From Cardiocondyla obscurior (Eukaryota > Arthropoda > Insecta > Hymenoptera > Formicidae): DNA of 64,000 nucleotides. Under the pieces are notes generated by a model that was given only the letters and a program-made list of their open reading frames with translations, had not been told where the DNA came from and did not search any database. The DNA lies in assembly GCF_019399895.1 (NCBI RefSeq), contig NC_091887.1, forward strand, positions 992,001 through 1,056,000, in the 5' to 3' direction. A program made the translations under genes and the position numbers. Below are positions 38,043-51,400 of the stretch, one piece after another. Every line of letters starts with the position of its first letter. The first letter of the stretch is position 1.

Positions 38043-40255
38043 TCCACCCGCCCGCCCTTTCGTACGTGGAAGCGCGTGTGTGTCGCGGGGCACGGGAAGG
38101 GGGGAGGGAAGGGTACGGGGAGTGAAGAACGGGGGAGAGAAAAGAGAGGCGGGCAAGTCGCCAAGTGTGCAACATTTCGCGCGCGCAGAAACCCGCGTGT
38201 GTGTACGTGTGCGCGTGCCGACCAATCCCGGTCCAACTAGCAACGACGGCCACCCAATGGCAGCAGGAGACGAGTACCCGCTGCGAGTACGCGCCATCGT
38301 CATCGCCGGATGCGGCTGATCACTGGAGGGGCGAAAGACTGAGAGTGCGGTACAGACTACGCGCTCGAGCGCATTCTCGTTCGTCGTGGCTCGCTCTTGG
38401 ATTCGGTTGTGTTTCCGCGTCGGTCTCGGTACGTACAAGTTTTCCTTCGATCACCGCGCACCGAAGTCAATCCGCCAGTCGTTTTATCCATTCGCAGCCG
38501 CAAAGACCTCCCGTGGAGTATTCCGCAGTTTTAACTTGAGTTTTCGGAAGCTTATTTTCGTTTTTGTCTTTTTATTTTATTTTCCGTCTTTTTCGGGTTT
38601 TTTTTCTTTTTTTTATTTTATTTTATTTCAAGACTCGGGGAAAAAAAACGAAGCGCGGTTATTAATAGTTCTCTGGATTTCCCACCGGAAAGATCCTGAG
38701 AGACACGATAGAGCCTATTTTGATCAAGACCGAAACCTGTGTGCCGTCCAGGAAGGGCCCCCATCCAGAAGTCAATTTGCTTTGTCACGGTAACTCAGGA
38801 TTTGTAGATCGCATATTTGTTTTATTTGCCTCAAGAGGATTCAGTTAATACCAATCGTTTTCAAGTAGCGAATCGAGTTTATTCGAGTTTACGAAGAAAT
38901 ATTACGGTAAGGGAAAAAAAAAAAAAAAACTAAAATTAGAACAGCTTCATTAAAATTTGGAAAGAGGGGAGTTGCCGAGAGCAGAAAAGAGGTAATATTG
39001 TGTTGCAAAAAAAAAAAAAATTAAAAAAAAAATACACGTCCATTTTAAAAGAAGAGGGAACCAACAGATACCGTGGGCGCCGCCTATCCGAGCGATGTTG
39101 CACGAATCGCGATTTCTGCGTGCGTGGCGTGACCGGAAGCAAGACCTCTCCGTGCTGAATCGTGCTAATTACCCGGGCGACGTACGTATTTTTGGATTTG
39201 ATTCCTTGTGCGTGAGTATCAAAGCGAAAATGGGGAAAAAAAAAAGGGAAAGAGCTCGAAGAAAAAAAAAAAAAAAGAGCATTTTCGTCGCGCCGAGCCT
39301 CCGAGTCTTCTTTTCTCTCTGTTTACGAAAGCGGGAAGGATAAAAAAAAAAAAAAATAGACGACCTACTTGACTGCGACTGTTTGACCTATTTACCACAA
39401 CCTTTGGACTCGCGGGTTTTTTCTCCTCTCTTTCCACCTCGATCTGCTTCCCGCGCAAGTCTAGTATCGCGTCGAACATTTGCCAGAACTAACGCGAGCA
39501 GTGCAGTGAAGATCCTAGCGATTGTTCTTTGTGCATTCTGCCTGACGAACTCCCGGAACTGTGTAGCGAGAAAGGTGAAAGCTATTAATGATAGCCGCGG
39601 CTCACTCCGCATTATCGTCCGATTAGACTTTTCTTTTCTTTTTTTTTTCTTTTTTTTCCGCTTTTGTAAAAACGTTGTTTTTAAATGTCAAATTGTACGC
39701 TCGAGCTTCGCGATTACTTTATTTAATTACGAATCCATCTACGAATTATTATTCGAGGCCTGATTATTTTTTTTGTATTCTAAGATTTTTATATTTTATA
39801 CATTGCGAGAGATCTCGTTGTTTTATTTGATTATAAACAAGATTTCGTAATTTATTAAATTAATATTTTATTATCCCTATACTTCGCGTTTATCATAAAC
39901 GATCGGAAAAATGTACACTCTTCTAAGAGCACAAAATTCAAGCCCACCCGAAGATCGTTAGTTTTATTCACTCGTCACCTTTCGGAAGACGATAGCAATA
40001 AAGTGTCTCGCCCAGATAATTATTCCAGAAAGCTATTAGAATCGAACGTAAATCCCATACAAAAAAAAAAATAAAAAGAGAGAAAAAAAGAAGTTTATCG
40101 ATGAGAGGAAATTGGAAAGAGAAATAAGAATCGAGCTAAGACGGGAAGAAAACGATAGAAAATGTCGGTGGTCCATCGTTGGTGCCGTGTGTTCCGCGAT
40201 CCCTCTTTCAGTCTCTCTTTCTCTCATTTTCGCGCATTGTCGCTCTCTCGGTGAA

Positions 40256-40267
40256 CAAAGATGGCGG
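40256..40267 (+). promoter_or_regulatory. YY1/Pho-like motif CAAAGATGGCGG
   Basis: This near-consensus YY1 site is preceded by a pyrimidine tract (TCTCTCTTTCTCTC) in the 40.15-40.8 kb island. The ATG opens only 16 codons. Orientation suggests a plus-strand start; about 290 nt further on, GTCAGTGGGGGTGAGA could be a donor. Confidence 0.35.
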
Positions 40268-42066
40268 ACCCCTCTCACTCGTTGGTCGGCCTGGCAAGAG
40301 AGACTCGATGAGAGGGGCCGAACTATGTGACGCAACCGCCGCTGTCACGTGACCGTGCCCGTAGCTCTGGCTCGCTCGCTGGGCCAGTGTGTGATCTAAC
40401 GTTTGTTACGGCGGCCGACTGCGGAGAATACGTATCGAAGAACGCAGCAGGAAGCGGCGGAGGACGGCGCTGCTCATCTCCGGCCACTTCTTCTCGCCTT
40501 GCGAGACAACGGCGCAAACTCTCTCACTCTCGGTCGCTGGGTCAGTGGGGGTGAGAAACTGGCTTGGCTTATATGCAAAATGACAGTCAGTCTTTTTCTC
40601 TCTCCTATCGGCCCCGCGACAAAGCGCAGTTTAATCACAAACTTGTTTTCCCACCCCGCATCGCGGTGCTCTTTTTTTTTTTTTTACGAACGCGGTGAAA
40701 TAGAATCGACCCTGAAGCCCCGAACCGACCGAGCCGATCATCGTTTTACTACGTTCATCTGTGTAAGAAAGAAAAAGACGGTACGGCGAGAATATATTTC
40801 AGACCCTAATAAGTGATACTCTGTACTAAAGTATTTTTTTTTTTTTTTTACTATGTATTTAAATGTGTATAATGTTTTACGATTCAGATATTTTATTTCA
40901 AATTTTATTTTTTGATTGAAAATCGCTCATTATTCATACTTGAGTTTTTTTTTGTGACTTACGAATTTTTTAGAAGCATCGACTACCGCGATTTCTAATA
41001 TACAGAGAACAAACATATGAGAAATTAATTTAGAAAAGCCATGTGCACACAACAGAGAGATATTATCTCGAAATGGGTGTTACCATTCACGATATCCCTT
41101 CACTTGTAACCTTCAAACTCCAATCAATCTCTTAGAAAACATGCATACACGGGATGAGAATGTTAACTAGTCTACTTTCGTGTAGAACCACACGTTCCCG
41201 CTTCAACGATCTCTATTATTTTATACATTAAAAAAAAACATTGTAGTTTCATTCGATAGAAACATCCTCCGATTACATAATTACATTTATAATTCTTATT
41301 TCTACACGTTTACTTCTACGCATCATCTCTCGGACCTGTGGTTCTACAGACTCACAATTTAACAATCGCAACACAGCACGGACTCAACAGTGAAAGCCAT
41401 GTTCCCCCAGCTGTAACAGACAATATTAAAAGGCTCTGGGATCACGGAAAACACTGAGAGAGTACCGGCCGTACTTCAATGGACTTTTCCTTTAGCGACT
41501 TTATTTGCTTACTCTCAATTTCAAATATGTTAAGATCCTTTGACGAATAATTTCTCAACATCTTTATACATTATTATATTAAGTTGCACGCACGTAGAAA
41601 AATTCTGGAGTTATTATTTCTCATAATTTTACAAAAAAAAAAAAAATTACTCTGGCTTTTGATTGAAAAATGACGAAAATATTGTATTCGGAAACCGATT
41701 CTCTAAAAATACATGGATCTCGTAATATTTATATGTATTTAATTATCGATTACAGGTTTAAAAAAGACAGAAGAAAAATTAATTCTCGTAATCGGAGACG
41801 TTATTGAAAATGCCAAGTGTATTAAAAATGTCGATTAATCGCCTAAATTAATTTTAACATCTGCCGACGTACAGAACTACTGACGTTATCAAAATACGTT
41901 GCTGGACTCTGCGATCGTACGAGATTCTAGGCTTAGGCCGCCGTTCACCTCCTTGTCGCGCACTATACTTTCTAAAGCTGCTTACTTTCGTAACTCGGCA
42001 AATACCGGCTGTTGCGGATTCTTTTTCTCGACCGGCCGGGAAACTAACTAGACCAACGTGACGTTT

Positions 42067-42083
42067 TATATATATATATATAT
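42067..42083. repeat. (TA)n tract
   Basis: A short TA run before a T run in AT-rich DNA. Confidence 0.8.
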
Positions 42084-45000
42084 TTATTTCTTTTTTTTTA
42101 CGCACGTCATTCTTTTTTATTACGTAGCTACCAAGTCGAGAAAACTCAGCCAATATACCTGTATACTATTTTTCAAATCTTTCCTTTTTTATGTCTTCAT
42201 TACTCTTGGTACATATAAATTTTAATATACGATCTCGAGCCAATAACCGGAATATTTTTATTACTAAAACTTTCATTTTATTTACAGGCTAAAATACGTT
42301 TTAAATTTTATGTCCTATATGTATAACCTAGTTCGTTACGATTGTTGTCTTATACTTTACGAAATGTATCTCAATAAAATTATATTAAAATGCAAAATTA
42401 ATAAATTCGCATTTTTATGAACATGTTGCTAAACCACTGTGTACGTTATTCGCCTGTCTTTAGAAATTAAAAACACTGCTGCCTAATCGACACTTGAATT
42501 CAACCGTTCACCTTCTCATTAAAAATCCAGAAATAGTTACGTGCACGTAATTTCTGCAATCTGTCTTTTTTTGCAAGGCATGTCGATGCTTCTTTCCCTA
42601 CACTCGCCCAGATCCCGCGAGTTAGTGTCGATAATCTAATTCTTAATTATGGTATCGACGACTAACGTTTGCAAGCTTATTTTCAGCATGATACGACTGA
42701 TAACGAGGTCGAGATACTAGAAATCGTAAATCGAGTGAATGAGAAATCGTAGCAATCCGGCAACTTGTTTATGTTACAGTAAAACTTTTGGTTATTAAAT
42801 ACAGACTCGGGCGATATCGAAAATATATTCGTGCAAGTCGAAAGTTTAAGAATGCTGAATCAATATTGATGTCGCGATGTAGTAGCAGATTAAAATTAAA
42901 TGTTGAAATTAAAAGAGAAGAAAAGAAAAAAAAGAAGAAAAGTAGACTTTGTTCAAAGGTCTTTCACATCTCGCTTTATCAAACATTTTTCACTTTGGCA
43001 GACTTTAATCGCTTTATATGAAACATGCACAGCCAATCCGCCACGATACTGCTTTCCATCCGAGCAAACAGCACTTGCGTTAATCATATCCCGACCAATA
43101 TCTAAATGCGTTACGCAACGCAATGGTGTCCAATTGTATATGATGAAACGAAGATACGCGACTGTATATTGTTCTCGACATTTCGTTAGCAAAATTTTAG
43201 AGAGTGCTTGAAGCGAGCTTTATCATCTGTTATCTCATATTTTTTTTTCTTTACCCGCCGTGGTGTAATATGACCGATAAAATATCATGAGACCTCGGTA
43301 ATAGAAAAGGGATTTGATATACTGAAGATGACAAAGAACAAGTGAAACGTACGCGTGAAAAAAAAAAAAATAGAAATAAAATAAAAAGAAAACTCCGAAA
43401 CAGCCGGTTTTATTTATGAGAAGATTATAAGTTCGACTATTTACGTATTATAAATTCTCGATCTTGTTACGCCTACTTATCAACGAGAGAGAAACGTGAG
43501 CAAGTTTCTTATAACATTTGCAAATTTAATAAAAGGGCTTGCGGTGCAGGATATAATATCTGCCGCGGTGTTGAGAATCACACGTGCGTTTTCTCTTTTT
43601 ATTTCAATTTAATAATTTAAACTGGAACTGATAGGGCCGAGGAAATTTTTCCCTTCACAAAAGAGCAAGAGATATATTATTTGCGAGTGTTAAAACGCGA
43701 CTTTTTACGTAGCCTTGCACCGCAGCCACTTTTCATAAAGCCGACCGAAGCGTTTCCCGTTTTTATTCCGGATCGCATATCGCACTTCAAGATTCCAAAC
43801 CTCGTCATCTAATTTTACTCGCCGGCCCCGATATTGAATCACTTCGCTTTATCGCGTCCTACGTTGGTTCCAGATAAAAAGAAACAAAAAAAAAAGAAAG
43901 AAACTTGGCGAAAAAGGAGGCAGGAGCTTGTTTCCCAGTCGCAGATAATTACGGAATAATAATAAATTAAATAACTCCTTATTAATTGACTGATAAATTC
44001 CTTAAGTATTACTATCCGGAGTCGTATTATCACGTACGGAGTTTTTGAGAATGCCTGCCCGGTCGACGCCAATGGCGTGGATGACATCATTGCGAAACAG
44101 TTGGCTCGTGGGGCAAAGAGACAGCGGTAAAGACCGTGGATCATTGCAAGGGGAAGGGGGAGGCGGCGGTGAAGCATATGATGCTAGACAAGAACGGAGA
44201 CGGAGGACAGAGTGGATACGAGTTAAAAGACAGACGTATGAGAGATGCAGAGGATCGGCGAGAGAGAGAGAACGATAGCAGCCATGATGAAGCGAGACGA
44301 GCGAAATGGTACCGTGATATAAGCACGTAGTGAATCTGCCTAACAGTGGGGATGGTGGAGGGAAGGGCGAAAGGGGGCCGGGGGGTGGCCAGGCCTTGAA
44401 GAAACTAAGACGGATAAAAGCACGCATCGTTTATGAACGGGAACTCTAGCGCTGAAGTCAGCACGGTTATTTCTCGAGCTGAAGTCAGCGTACCTTTCTC
44501 TAGAGTGCATTTAAAATATTGATATGTAAAAATAAAATTTGGATCTTCCATCGCGCGTGCATATAAACGTACATCGTATACTATGACGTTAATTATATTA
44601 TACATTTATAAATATTGTCCACGATAAATTAAATAATTTTTTATTAATCACTGTTGAATCGTGCGATTTTATATATCTATTTCGTCGAGTATTAACTTCG
44701 CGAGGGTATTATGCGTAACGCAGCAAGTCGAAGTAGTGTAAAACGCTTGAATAATTATTAAATAAAAATAGATACGATCTGTTGAATTATACTGGAAGCG
44801 GGGCGATAAGAAAAGGCCAGTCCAGTGTTACGCGTCAATTACGATTGCTACGCGTCCGAGAGCGATTTCAACCGCCGCGAATGATGCGTGTAACAGCGAG
44901 CTGCTGAATCACGTGGATGCACTTATCCGCAGATTAATTAATTCCTTATTAATTGTCGAAGGAAGGAAGGAAAAAAAAAGAAGAAAAAAAAAGGGAAAAA

Positions 45001-45254
45001 AAAACAAAACCTCTATCTGCCTACATGACGCGATCATTATCAACTGTACTATACATACGTATATGTATCGACGTGCAATACGACTACGAATGAATGCTAT
45101 ACGTGCATAGGCCAGTAGTTGCGTAATCGACGGCGATATCAATTATTAGGCAGTCTTCGGGGGCATATGCGAGTCATCGGCGACGACGTGTGTGACAATA
45201 CCGAAGTCGCGATGGTCGATTTATCGGCGTACTTTTCACGGTGCATACTCTACG

Positions 45255-45277
45255 AAAAAAAAAAAAAAAAAAAAAAA
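45255..45277. repeat. Poly(A) run of 23
   Basis: The longest uninterrupted A run I noticed. No mobile-element body is recognisable beside it. Confidence 0.8.
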
Positions 45278-45517
45278 GGTTGGCGCTCGATTCTCGCGTT
45301 GCAATACTGTGTGAAATTATTCTGCTTTCGGCAGCGCGGTTTCGCGAAGAACTCGGGCACGTTCGGCGACGGATCTTTCAGCCGGCGTACGGAGGACGGC
45401 ATCCTCTTTTTCATTCATTTCCGTTTGCACGGACCCTCTACGGCATTCGTCCCGTTTCGGGCAAAAGCCCACCCTGACTTTCACCCTCACCCACCATTCC
45501 TAAACGACTCCGTGGCC

Positions 45518-45529
45518 GAAGATGGCCGC
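45518..45529 (+). promoter_or_regulatory. YY1/Pho-like motif GAAGATGGCCGC
   Basis: The motif lies in the 45.33-45.72 kb island and contains the start codon of the 65-codon plus-strand ORF. Confidence 0.33.
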
Positions 45530-45719
45530 TGAGGTCATCGTTAGACCACGCCCTGCGAAACGAAGCTTTCTGCTAGAAGAGCCGTCGAGGGAGGATCGAG
45601 AACGGACTCAAGGACAACAAGCGTTCCTACGGGAAGCGAGCCGACTGGCCACTCACGTTTCTCTCTTCCCGGAAATTATAAACGCACGAGCAGGCCCACT
45701 CGCGCGTCATGGCGCATGA
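45522..45719 (+). CDS. Small ORF of 65 residues in a GC-rich island, doubtful
   Basis: The ATG lies in GAAGATGGCCGC (YY1/Pho-type). The peptide begins MAAEVIVRPRPAKRSFLLEE and is charged (PSREDRERTQ), with no domain I recognise. It could be a first exon, a leader ORF or nothing. The island around it runs from about 45.33 to 45.72 kb. Confidence 0.15.
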   Translation: MAAEVIVRPRPAKRSFLLEEPSREDRERTQGQQAFLREASRLATHVSLFPEIINARAGPLARHGA

Positions 45720-46302
45720 TGTAGGAAAATTACTAGTCATCGTACATGGAAACGATTAAGCGTTTCCTCATCCCGATTCTTTGTACAATTAAAAAAGGAA
45801 AAAGAAAAAAGAAATATCGACTGACAAGAAGAGATCGACTTGGGAAGTGAACGATTTTAAATTTAAATAAAAAATATAAAAACGACTGAAACAAATCGGG
45901 AGATACGCGTACAATCGAGAGCACCTAACGCGATATATGAATTTATCTGGAAACGCTAAATTATCTCTTATCAATACAAACGATTATTTAAACGCGACAA
46001 TAAAAAAATGTCTTTTCTTAAAAAAAATTAATAAATGAAAAAGAAGAGGCGTACAAATGAAAATAATATTTCTCTCGTGTTCTTCCTTCTGGAAATTATT
46101 TTTACTTTGCGGCAGGAAAAAAAAATACACGGAAATAAATCAATTATGATGAATATAATGAATAACTTCTCTTCGTTTCATTTTTAAAATTGTCTTCCTA
46201 TTTATCTCTCCTTTCTTCTTCCCTCTCTCCCTCTTCGCTTCCTCCATCCTCCCTTCTCTGGCGTACGCGGACTAGCTTACGTAAGAGAGATGTACTTAAC
46301 AA

Positions 46303-46396
46303 CCCACCTACTGCCTATTCAAGGGATCAAGGTAAACCGGTAGACAGGTAAGCAGGCAGGCAGATTAGTAGGCAGGTAGATGAGTAGGTAGGTGGG
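46303..46396. repeat. Degenerate GGTA/GGCA tetranucleotide tract with inverted end
   Basis: From 46341 the sequence is built of GGTA, GGCA, AGGC and GATGA-like steps. CCCACCTAC at 46303-46311 is the reverse complement of GTAGGTGGG at 46388-46396, so the tract could fold back on itself. Confidence 0.55.
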
Positions 46397-48480
46397 CACA
46401 CACGTTGCGCGCATGCTCTCGGCCAAACCTGCCAAACGGATAGGCGAACAACGGAAATACCAATCTGCGTGCTCGCCTCTTAAGCTTCGGAATTATTTCC
46501 ACCTTTACCCGAAAGCTGATTCCTCGCGGCCGAGCCGCATCGCTCGGCCCGAAAAATAAGGGAACGCTCGGAGTCCTAGAGAATCACGGACGAGTTCTCA
46601 CGCTCGGTGACATAACTGGCGCGGTACTTGGGTTTGATTGGATTGCGAAAGCGAGAGCTCGAAGTCACCAGTTAAACCTTACGAAAGCTTCGACCGTCAA
46701 GGGAGATCCGAATTAATTTAAAAAAATTATATTAAAAAAAAAAGGACTCTGCTGGTTTCTCTAATTAACGTTCCTCGCGGCTTAATAAAATTTGAAATGC
46801 AAAGATAAACCGCGCGAATGTAATTCTGAACGTTCGCGAGCAGCTCGGGGAACCGCGGACAAATTTACGCGATCATCTCGCAGATGCTCTGGCCCAGTTC
46901 GCGAGGGGGTTGAAAGGGGGAAGGTGAAGGAAGAGGAGATTGGAGGCGTGGATCTGTGTCACTGCACACGCGCGCTATACTATTATGTGCACTCTTCGTT
47001 GTTCTTGGCTTTCTTGGTGTAAACGTGGAATCGCGAGATGCCCGTAACTTTGTTGCTTATACAGAACGGCATCGAGTTTCATCGATAAGACACCCAGGAG
47101 AGATAATTTTAGTACTTAATTTAATTTCCGTCTATTTTGCAATTTTATGAAGAAACGCTAATCAGAAATACCGCTACACTTTTTACTTTTTCCGAGTATT
47201 AATTTAATTTAATTTAATCTACCAGAATAAAATTCAATTTCAAACGCTGTTAAATTTTTCAATCAAAATTATTCCCTCCCCCTTGTTTTTATTTTTTGAA
47301 AAAGATTCCCTCTTTTATAAATTATTAAAAAATATAATAATCTCACGAAATTGTCTCGTTATTTTCGTCAGATATTTATTTACAACTGATAGATAATCGA
47401 GACGTGTTCTTTTAACCCTATTTTTTTCTTTCCCTTTTTTTTCCCCCCCGTTAATTTCGCTGTTTGAACTTTTGCTCAATGACCATGGTACGTAACGGAC
47501 AATAAGCGCAGTTAAAAAAAAAAAAATGTGGGGCACTCGGTACGTAGGGAACATCACGCGAGCATAGCTGCTTGCTCTCTAACATCTACAATGTCGTAAC
47601 TATCGTCAATGTAATGCTGCACGATGTATCGCAACGAATGTTGCATGCCCGATCGTGTTATTGTTACAAAAAAATATTCTACTGTAAAATACTCTAAAGT
47701 ACAGCAAGCATTTTTTTCCCTTTTCTAAAAACACGAATTAAAATTAATTAATATTTACATCGACATCGAAATTAATTCCTTCGCACTGCACTTTTCCGCA
47801 AAAGAGGGAGGACCCGAAGACATGGAATGCTCAAAGACATTACGTCAATTTAATGCACAAGATATTTCACTTATCGCCATATTTATCGCCTTTATCTATA
47901 CTCCGCGCGTATATTTGTAGCTCTTACGCGTCAACAAGTTCGCTTTTTTTTTTTTTTATTCCCCTTTTTTTTTCTCTCTCCTCTCTTCCCGTGGAGCACA
48001 AAAAGAAACGCCGGCAGTCATTTTGTTGCTGCAACCGGTCGTAATTACAAAACTGCTCGTTCGACGTTATGCAAGCGCGCGCGGATATGATTTTCTAATA
48101 CGCGTATAATTCCCGTCCCGGCGCGTTTCATTGTGCGATTAAAAACGCGCCTCCGAAGAACACATCTCACTTATCTGCCTCTCTGCAGATAGAATATCTG
48201 TCGCGAAACCTTTTAACGAGGCGAATCTCCTTATCTCCTTATCTCTTCCTATGGCGCAACGCAACGCGTAACGGAATTAGACGTGCGAAACTGAGCGCCG
48301 AGGAAGAAAGAGAGACGGATGGAAAGAGGGAGAAGCCTGCGTAATGACCGGCGATCGCCGCAAAAAGATGAGGAGCATAATTAATCGACCTTGCGAGCGT
48401 TCGAGAAAAAAAAACCGCGAGCTAGATTTAGCCGACGCGCGGAGGGATTCCCCTGCCACGGTTACGTGAACGTTAGGCTC

Positions 48481-48491
48481 GCCATTTTGCC
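48481..48491 (-). promoter_or_regulatory. YY1/Pho-like motif GCCATTTTGCC
   Basis: The minus strand reads GGCAAAATGGC in the 48.27-48.72 kb island. Its ATG opens only seven codons before TAA. Confidence 0.3.
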
Positions 48492-51400
48492 TCTCGTCGT
48501 TGCCTACTCCCATTCGATACCGGCTCGTCTCGTGTTTCGACCTTCGGACATCGTTGGAAAAAAGAGCCATTGTTAGAGAGCTTCTTCGACGAGATCGAAG
48601 GAAACGCGAGAGTGGGGAAGAAGCGGGGAGAACGGAACGCGGAGAAATACCGCGGAGGAAGCCTAGATTCACCTTCCGAATCTCCTCTTTTTCATTCCTT
48701 CACCGAAATCTCTTTTGAATATTCTTTTGTCCGGGATCTTTTTTTTTTTTCTTGACAAATGCATCCCCGGCGGATTTTCTTTCACTTACATTAATTACAA
48801 AATTGTCCCTGGCGTTAATAAACAATTGAGAATAGTTACGTCCGACTTTCTTACGTTTTTGTTATACAATACGTTCTTTTTTATTAGTTATATATATTTT
48901 TTTAATAGCCTCACAACGCGATATTGAATTATAGTGATGTCTAGGCGGTTGATGTGTCTCGATATTATTTCTTTTCCCGAGGGGGCGAGACAACGATTAG
49001 CTTTTATTTTACCGAGCGCAAACGGTGGCACGCGATCGTCGCGTGCATTTCTGCGATCGCAGGGTACACGTGGGTACACGTGCATTCATTTACGGTATCT
49101 CCGCGACGGTCCCGTAGTTATGCGGAAATTCGCCAGGAAATTACCAGGCTGCGCGAGAGCCCATCGGCGGTAAACGGCCGAGCGATTCGATCTCGAAAAA
49201 AAATAAAATAAAATAATTCCCTCATTACGATCTCGGTTTATCTAATCGACTACCCTCGCTAATCAGCCGCGCGAAGATGATATCTACCTCGCGGCGATCG
49301 TCGGATCCTCAGACAACGGCGCGTACGCCGCTTGGAAGTATCGGGGGATCGCGGATTTCGAACCGGGTCGAGTTCCCGAGCCTTTACCTAGATTCCACGG
49401 CGGACCGCTATAACAACCTCAGCCGCGTACCCCAGGCCCTACGTCACAAAGCGTACGCGCATGTGTACGAAAGCGCGTGTGTGTACGGCGCGAGTATGCG
49501 CCTCGCCGCATGTACGTACTACGCCTCCGCTTCTCGGCCGCACGGCAACGTCGTGCTCGCGCAGAGCTGTTGCGTAATGCTGCGGAGTCATGCGATAGAG
49601 ATAGATCCGGCGCGCGCGATGCGGCGCGACGTCGTTCACGGGACGGGATAGACAAAGACCGAGCGGTGCGGCGGGCGAACTGGGACGGGGCGGCGGTACG
49701 AGGTGGAAGAGGGGCGAGGGGGGAGAGAAGGCGACGGCTCAGCCTTGAAACGCTTCGTCACGAACGTCGTGCACGAACGTTGGACTCGGCCGCGGATTAC
49801 GCGGACTCGCGGTTTCTTTCCACGGCTTTTCCCACGTCTGGCGAACATTTGCGTGAGCGCGCGCGCGAAGAGGAGGAACGGGAGAGGCCTCAAAACCCCG
49901 TGAACGTATTCAGCTTCTTCAAAATATACGCGCCCAGCCAGGTCTCTTTCCGAACAATTGTATAGACGTAACAGACCACGTATACGGACGCAACGTAGGG
50001 ACGCGCACACGGAGAGAGGCGCGCACACAAGTGCTCAGTAAAACAGGATATCGATCCAATGTACTCGAAAATATAGCGAAGTAGGTTACTAGGCAAGACC
50101 CAGTTTTCATTCTGAAATATTTCTATCCGCGGAGACTTTAAATCTTTCCAGCTGAAATGCTCGTTGATTTTCTACAACGCGAGTTTCCCTCGGCGTCATT
50201 TAATCAAGTCTATTATATTATTTTCCATAACAGAAAAGCATCGGACGTACTTTTTCATCCCGGCTCAATAAGCTATCGATTTAATCATCTTTAATTATTA
50301 ACATTATTACTCTTTTTCTGCGTTCGTTACTTCCATACGCTACCTAAAGAAAAGCCTCTCGACGTTATCGGAAAATATTGATCTATCCTACAGTCTTCTG
50401 CCAAACGAAAACAGTACCTTTACAAACGCGCCTTCGACAACGCGACGGTAAATGAAAAACTAAAGTCAAAATTAACGCGCACACGTTTACCACGTGCTTA
50501 AATTCCTTCAGGCGCTACAAGAAGCGTCTAGCGGCGTTCACGAGGATTCGCCGTGACCGGGCTAGACGAGCAGGAAGCGGAAGCGGTCGAGGCGAATTGT
50601 TAAGAAAGCAAAGCGGAAGAGCCGACCCTATCGACGGACGGATTGAGGCAAGGAGAAGGATTACGAGGCGGGATGGGAAGAAAGAAAAAAAAAAAGAAAA
50701 AAAAAAGGAGGGTAGCTCGGCTTCGACCTCTTGGTAGGCCTCGATCGATGCCGTTGCTATGGCGACCAGACCGGCACCGCGGTACTCCACTACTGATTAT
50801 TTATGTCAAAGATGCCCCCTGCCTCCCCCCTCCCCACCCGTCGGCTGGCAACCCTCCGTAGCACGAAACGCAAACGCGAGCTGCTACCCTTCGTGCAGGA
50901 GGGGCGAAGCGTTCGCTATCTAACAGCCTACTGGCCTATCCACGTGACACTGAAGACCAAGAAGTTCCGGGGAAATAGATAAACTAGGCGGGATAGTAGA
51001 ATATGCAAATAAGTAAAAAGTAGGTACCTAGAATAGAGCCCGATAATAGCGTAACTCAAGGAAGTCATTTTCTCCTTAAAAGCGTATTTTATTCACTCTA
51101 CCTAGCGCCCACGTGTTTATGGATTTTTTTTCTATTTTTTTTTTATTGTTCTACGAGACCCGCGGAGGCAGCTACAGCTTATTTGTATTTCGGATCGATA
51201 TAATTTTAACGCGGTGTTAATTTTTAAAAGTCGTGCCCGGTGTAACGCGTTGAAGACGGAAGGGAAAGACAGGAGGGTACTAATGGAATAAATAAGTCTG
51301 AGCGAAGAGGGTAAATGGGCCACATGTGTAGTTCATACATTTACATATATACATATATGGAACGTTGAAATCTATTTAAGATCTAGAACAAGCCCTTGAC

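Noticed and set aside
45255..45277. Poly(A) run as a retrotransposon tail
   Set aside because: No reverse-transcriptase or other element sequence lies next to it; A runs are common throughout the window.
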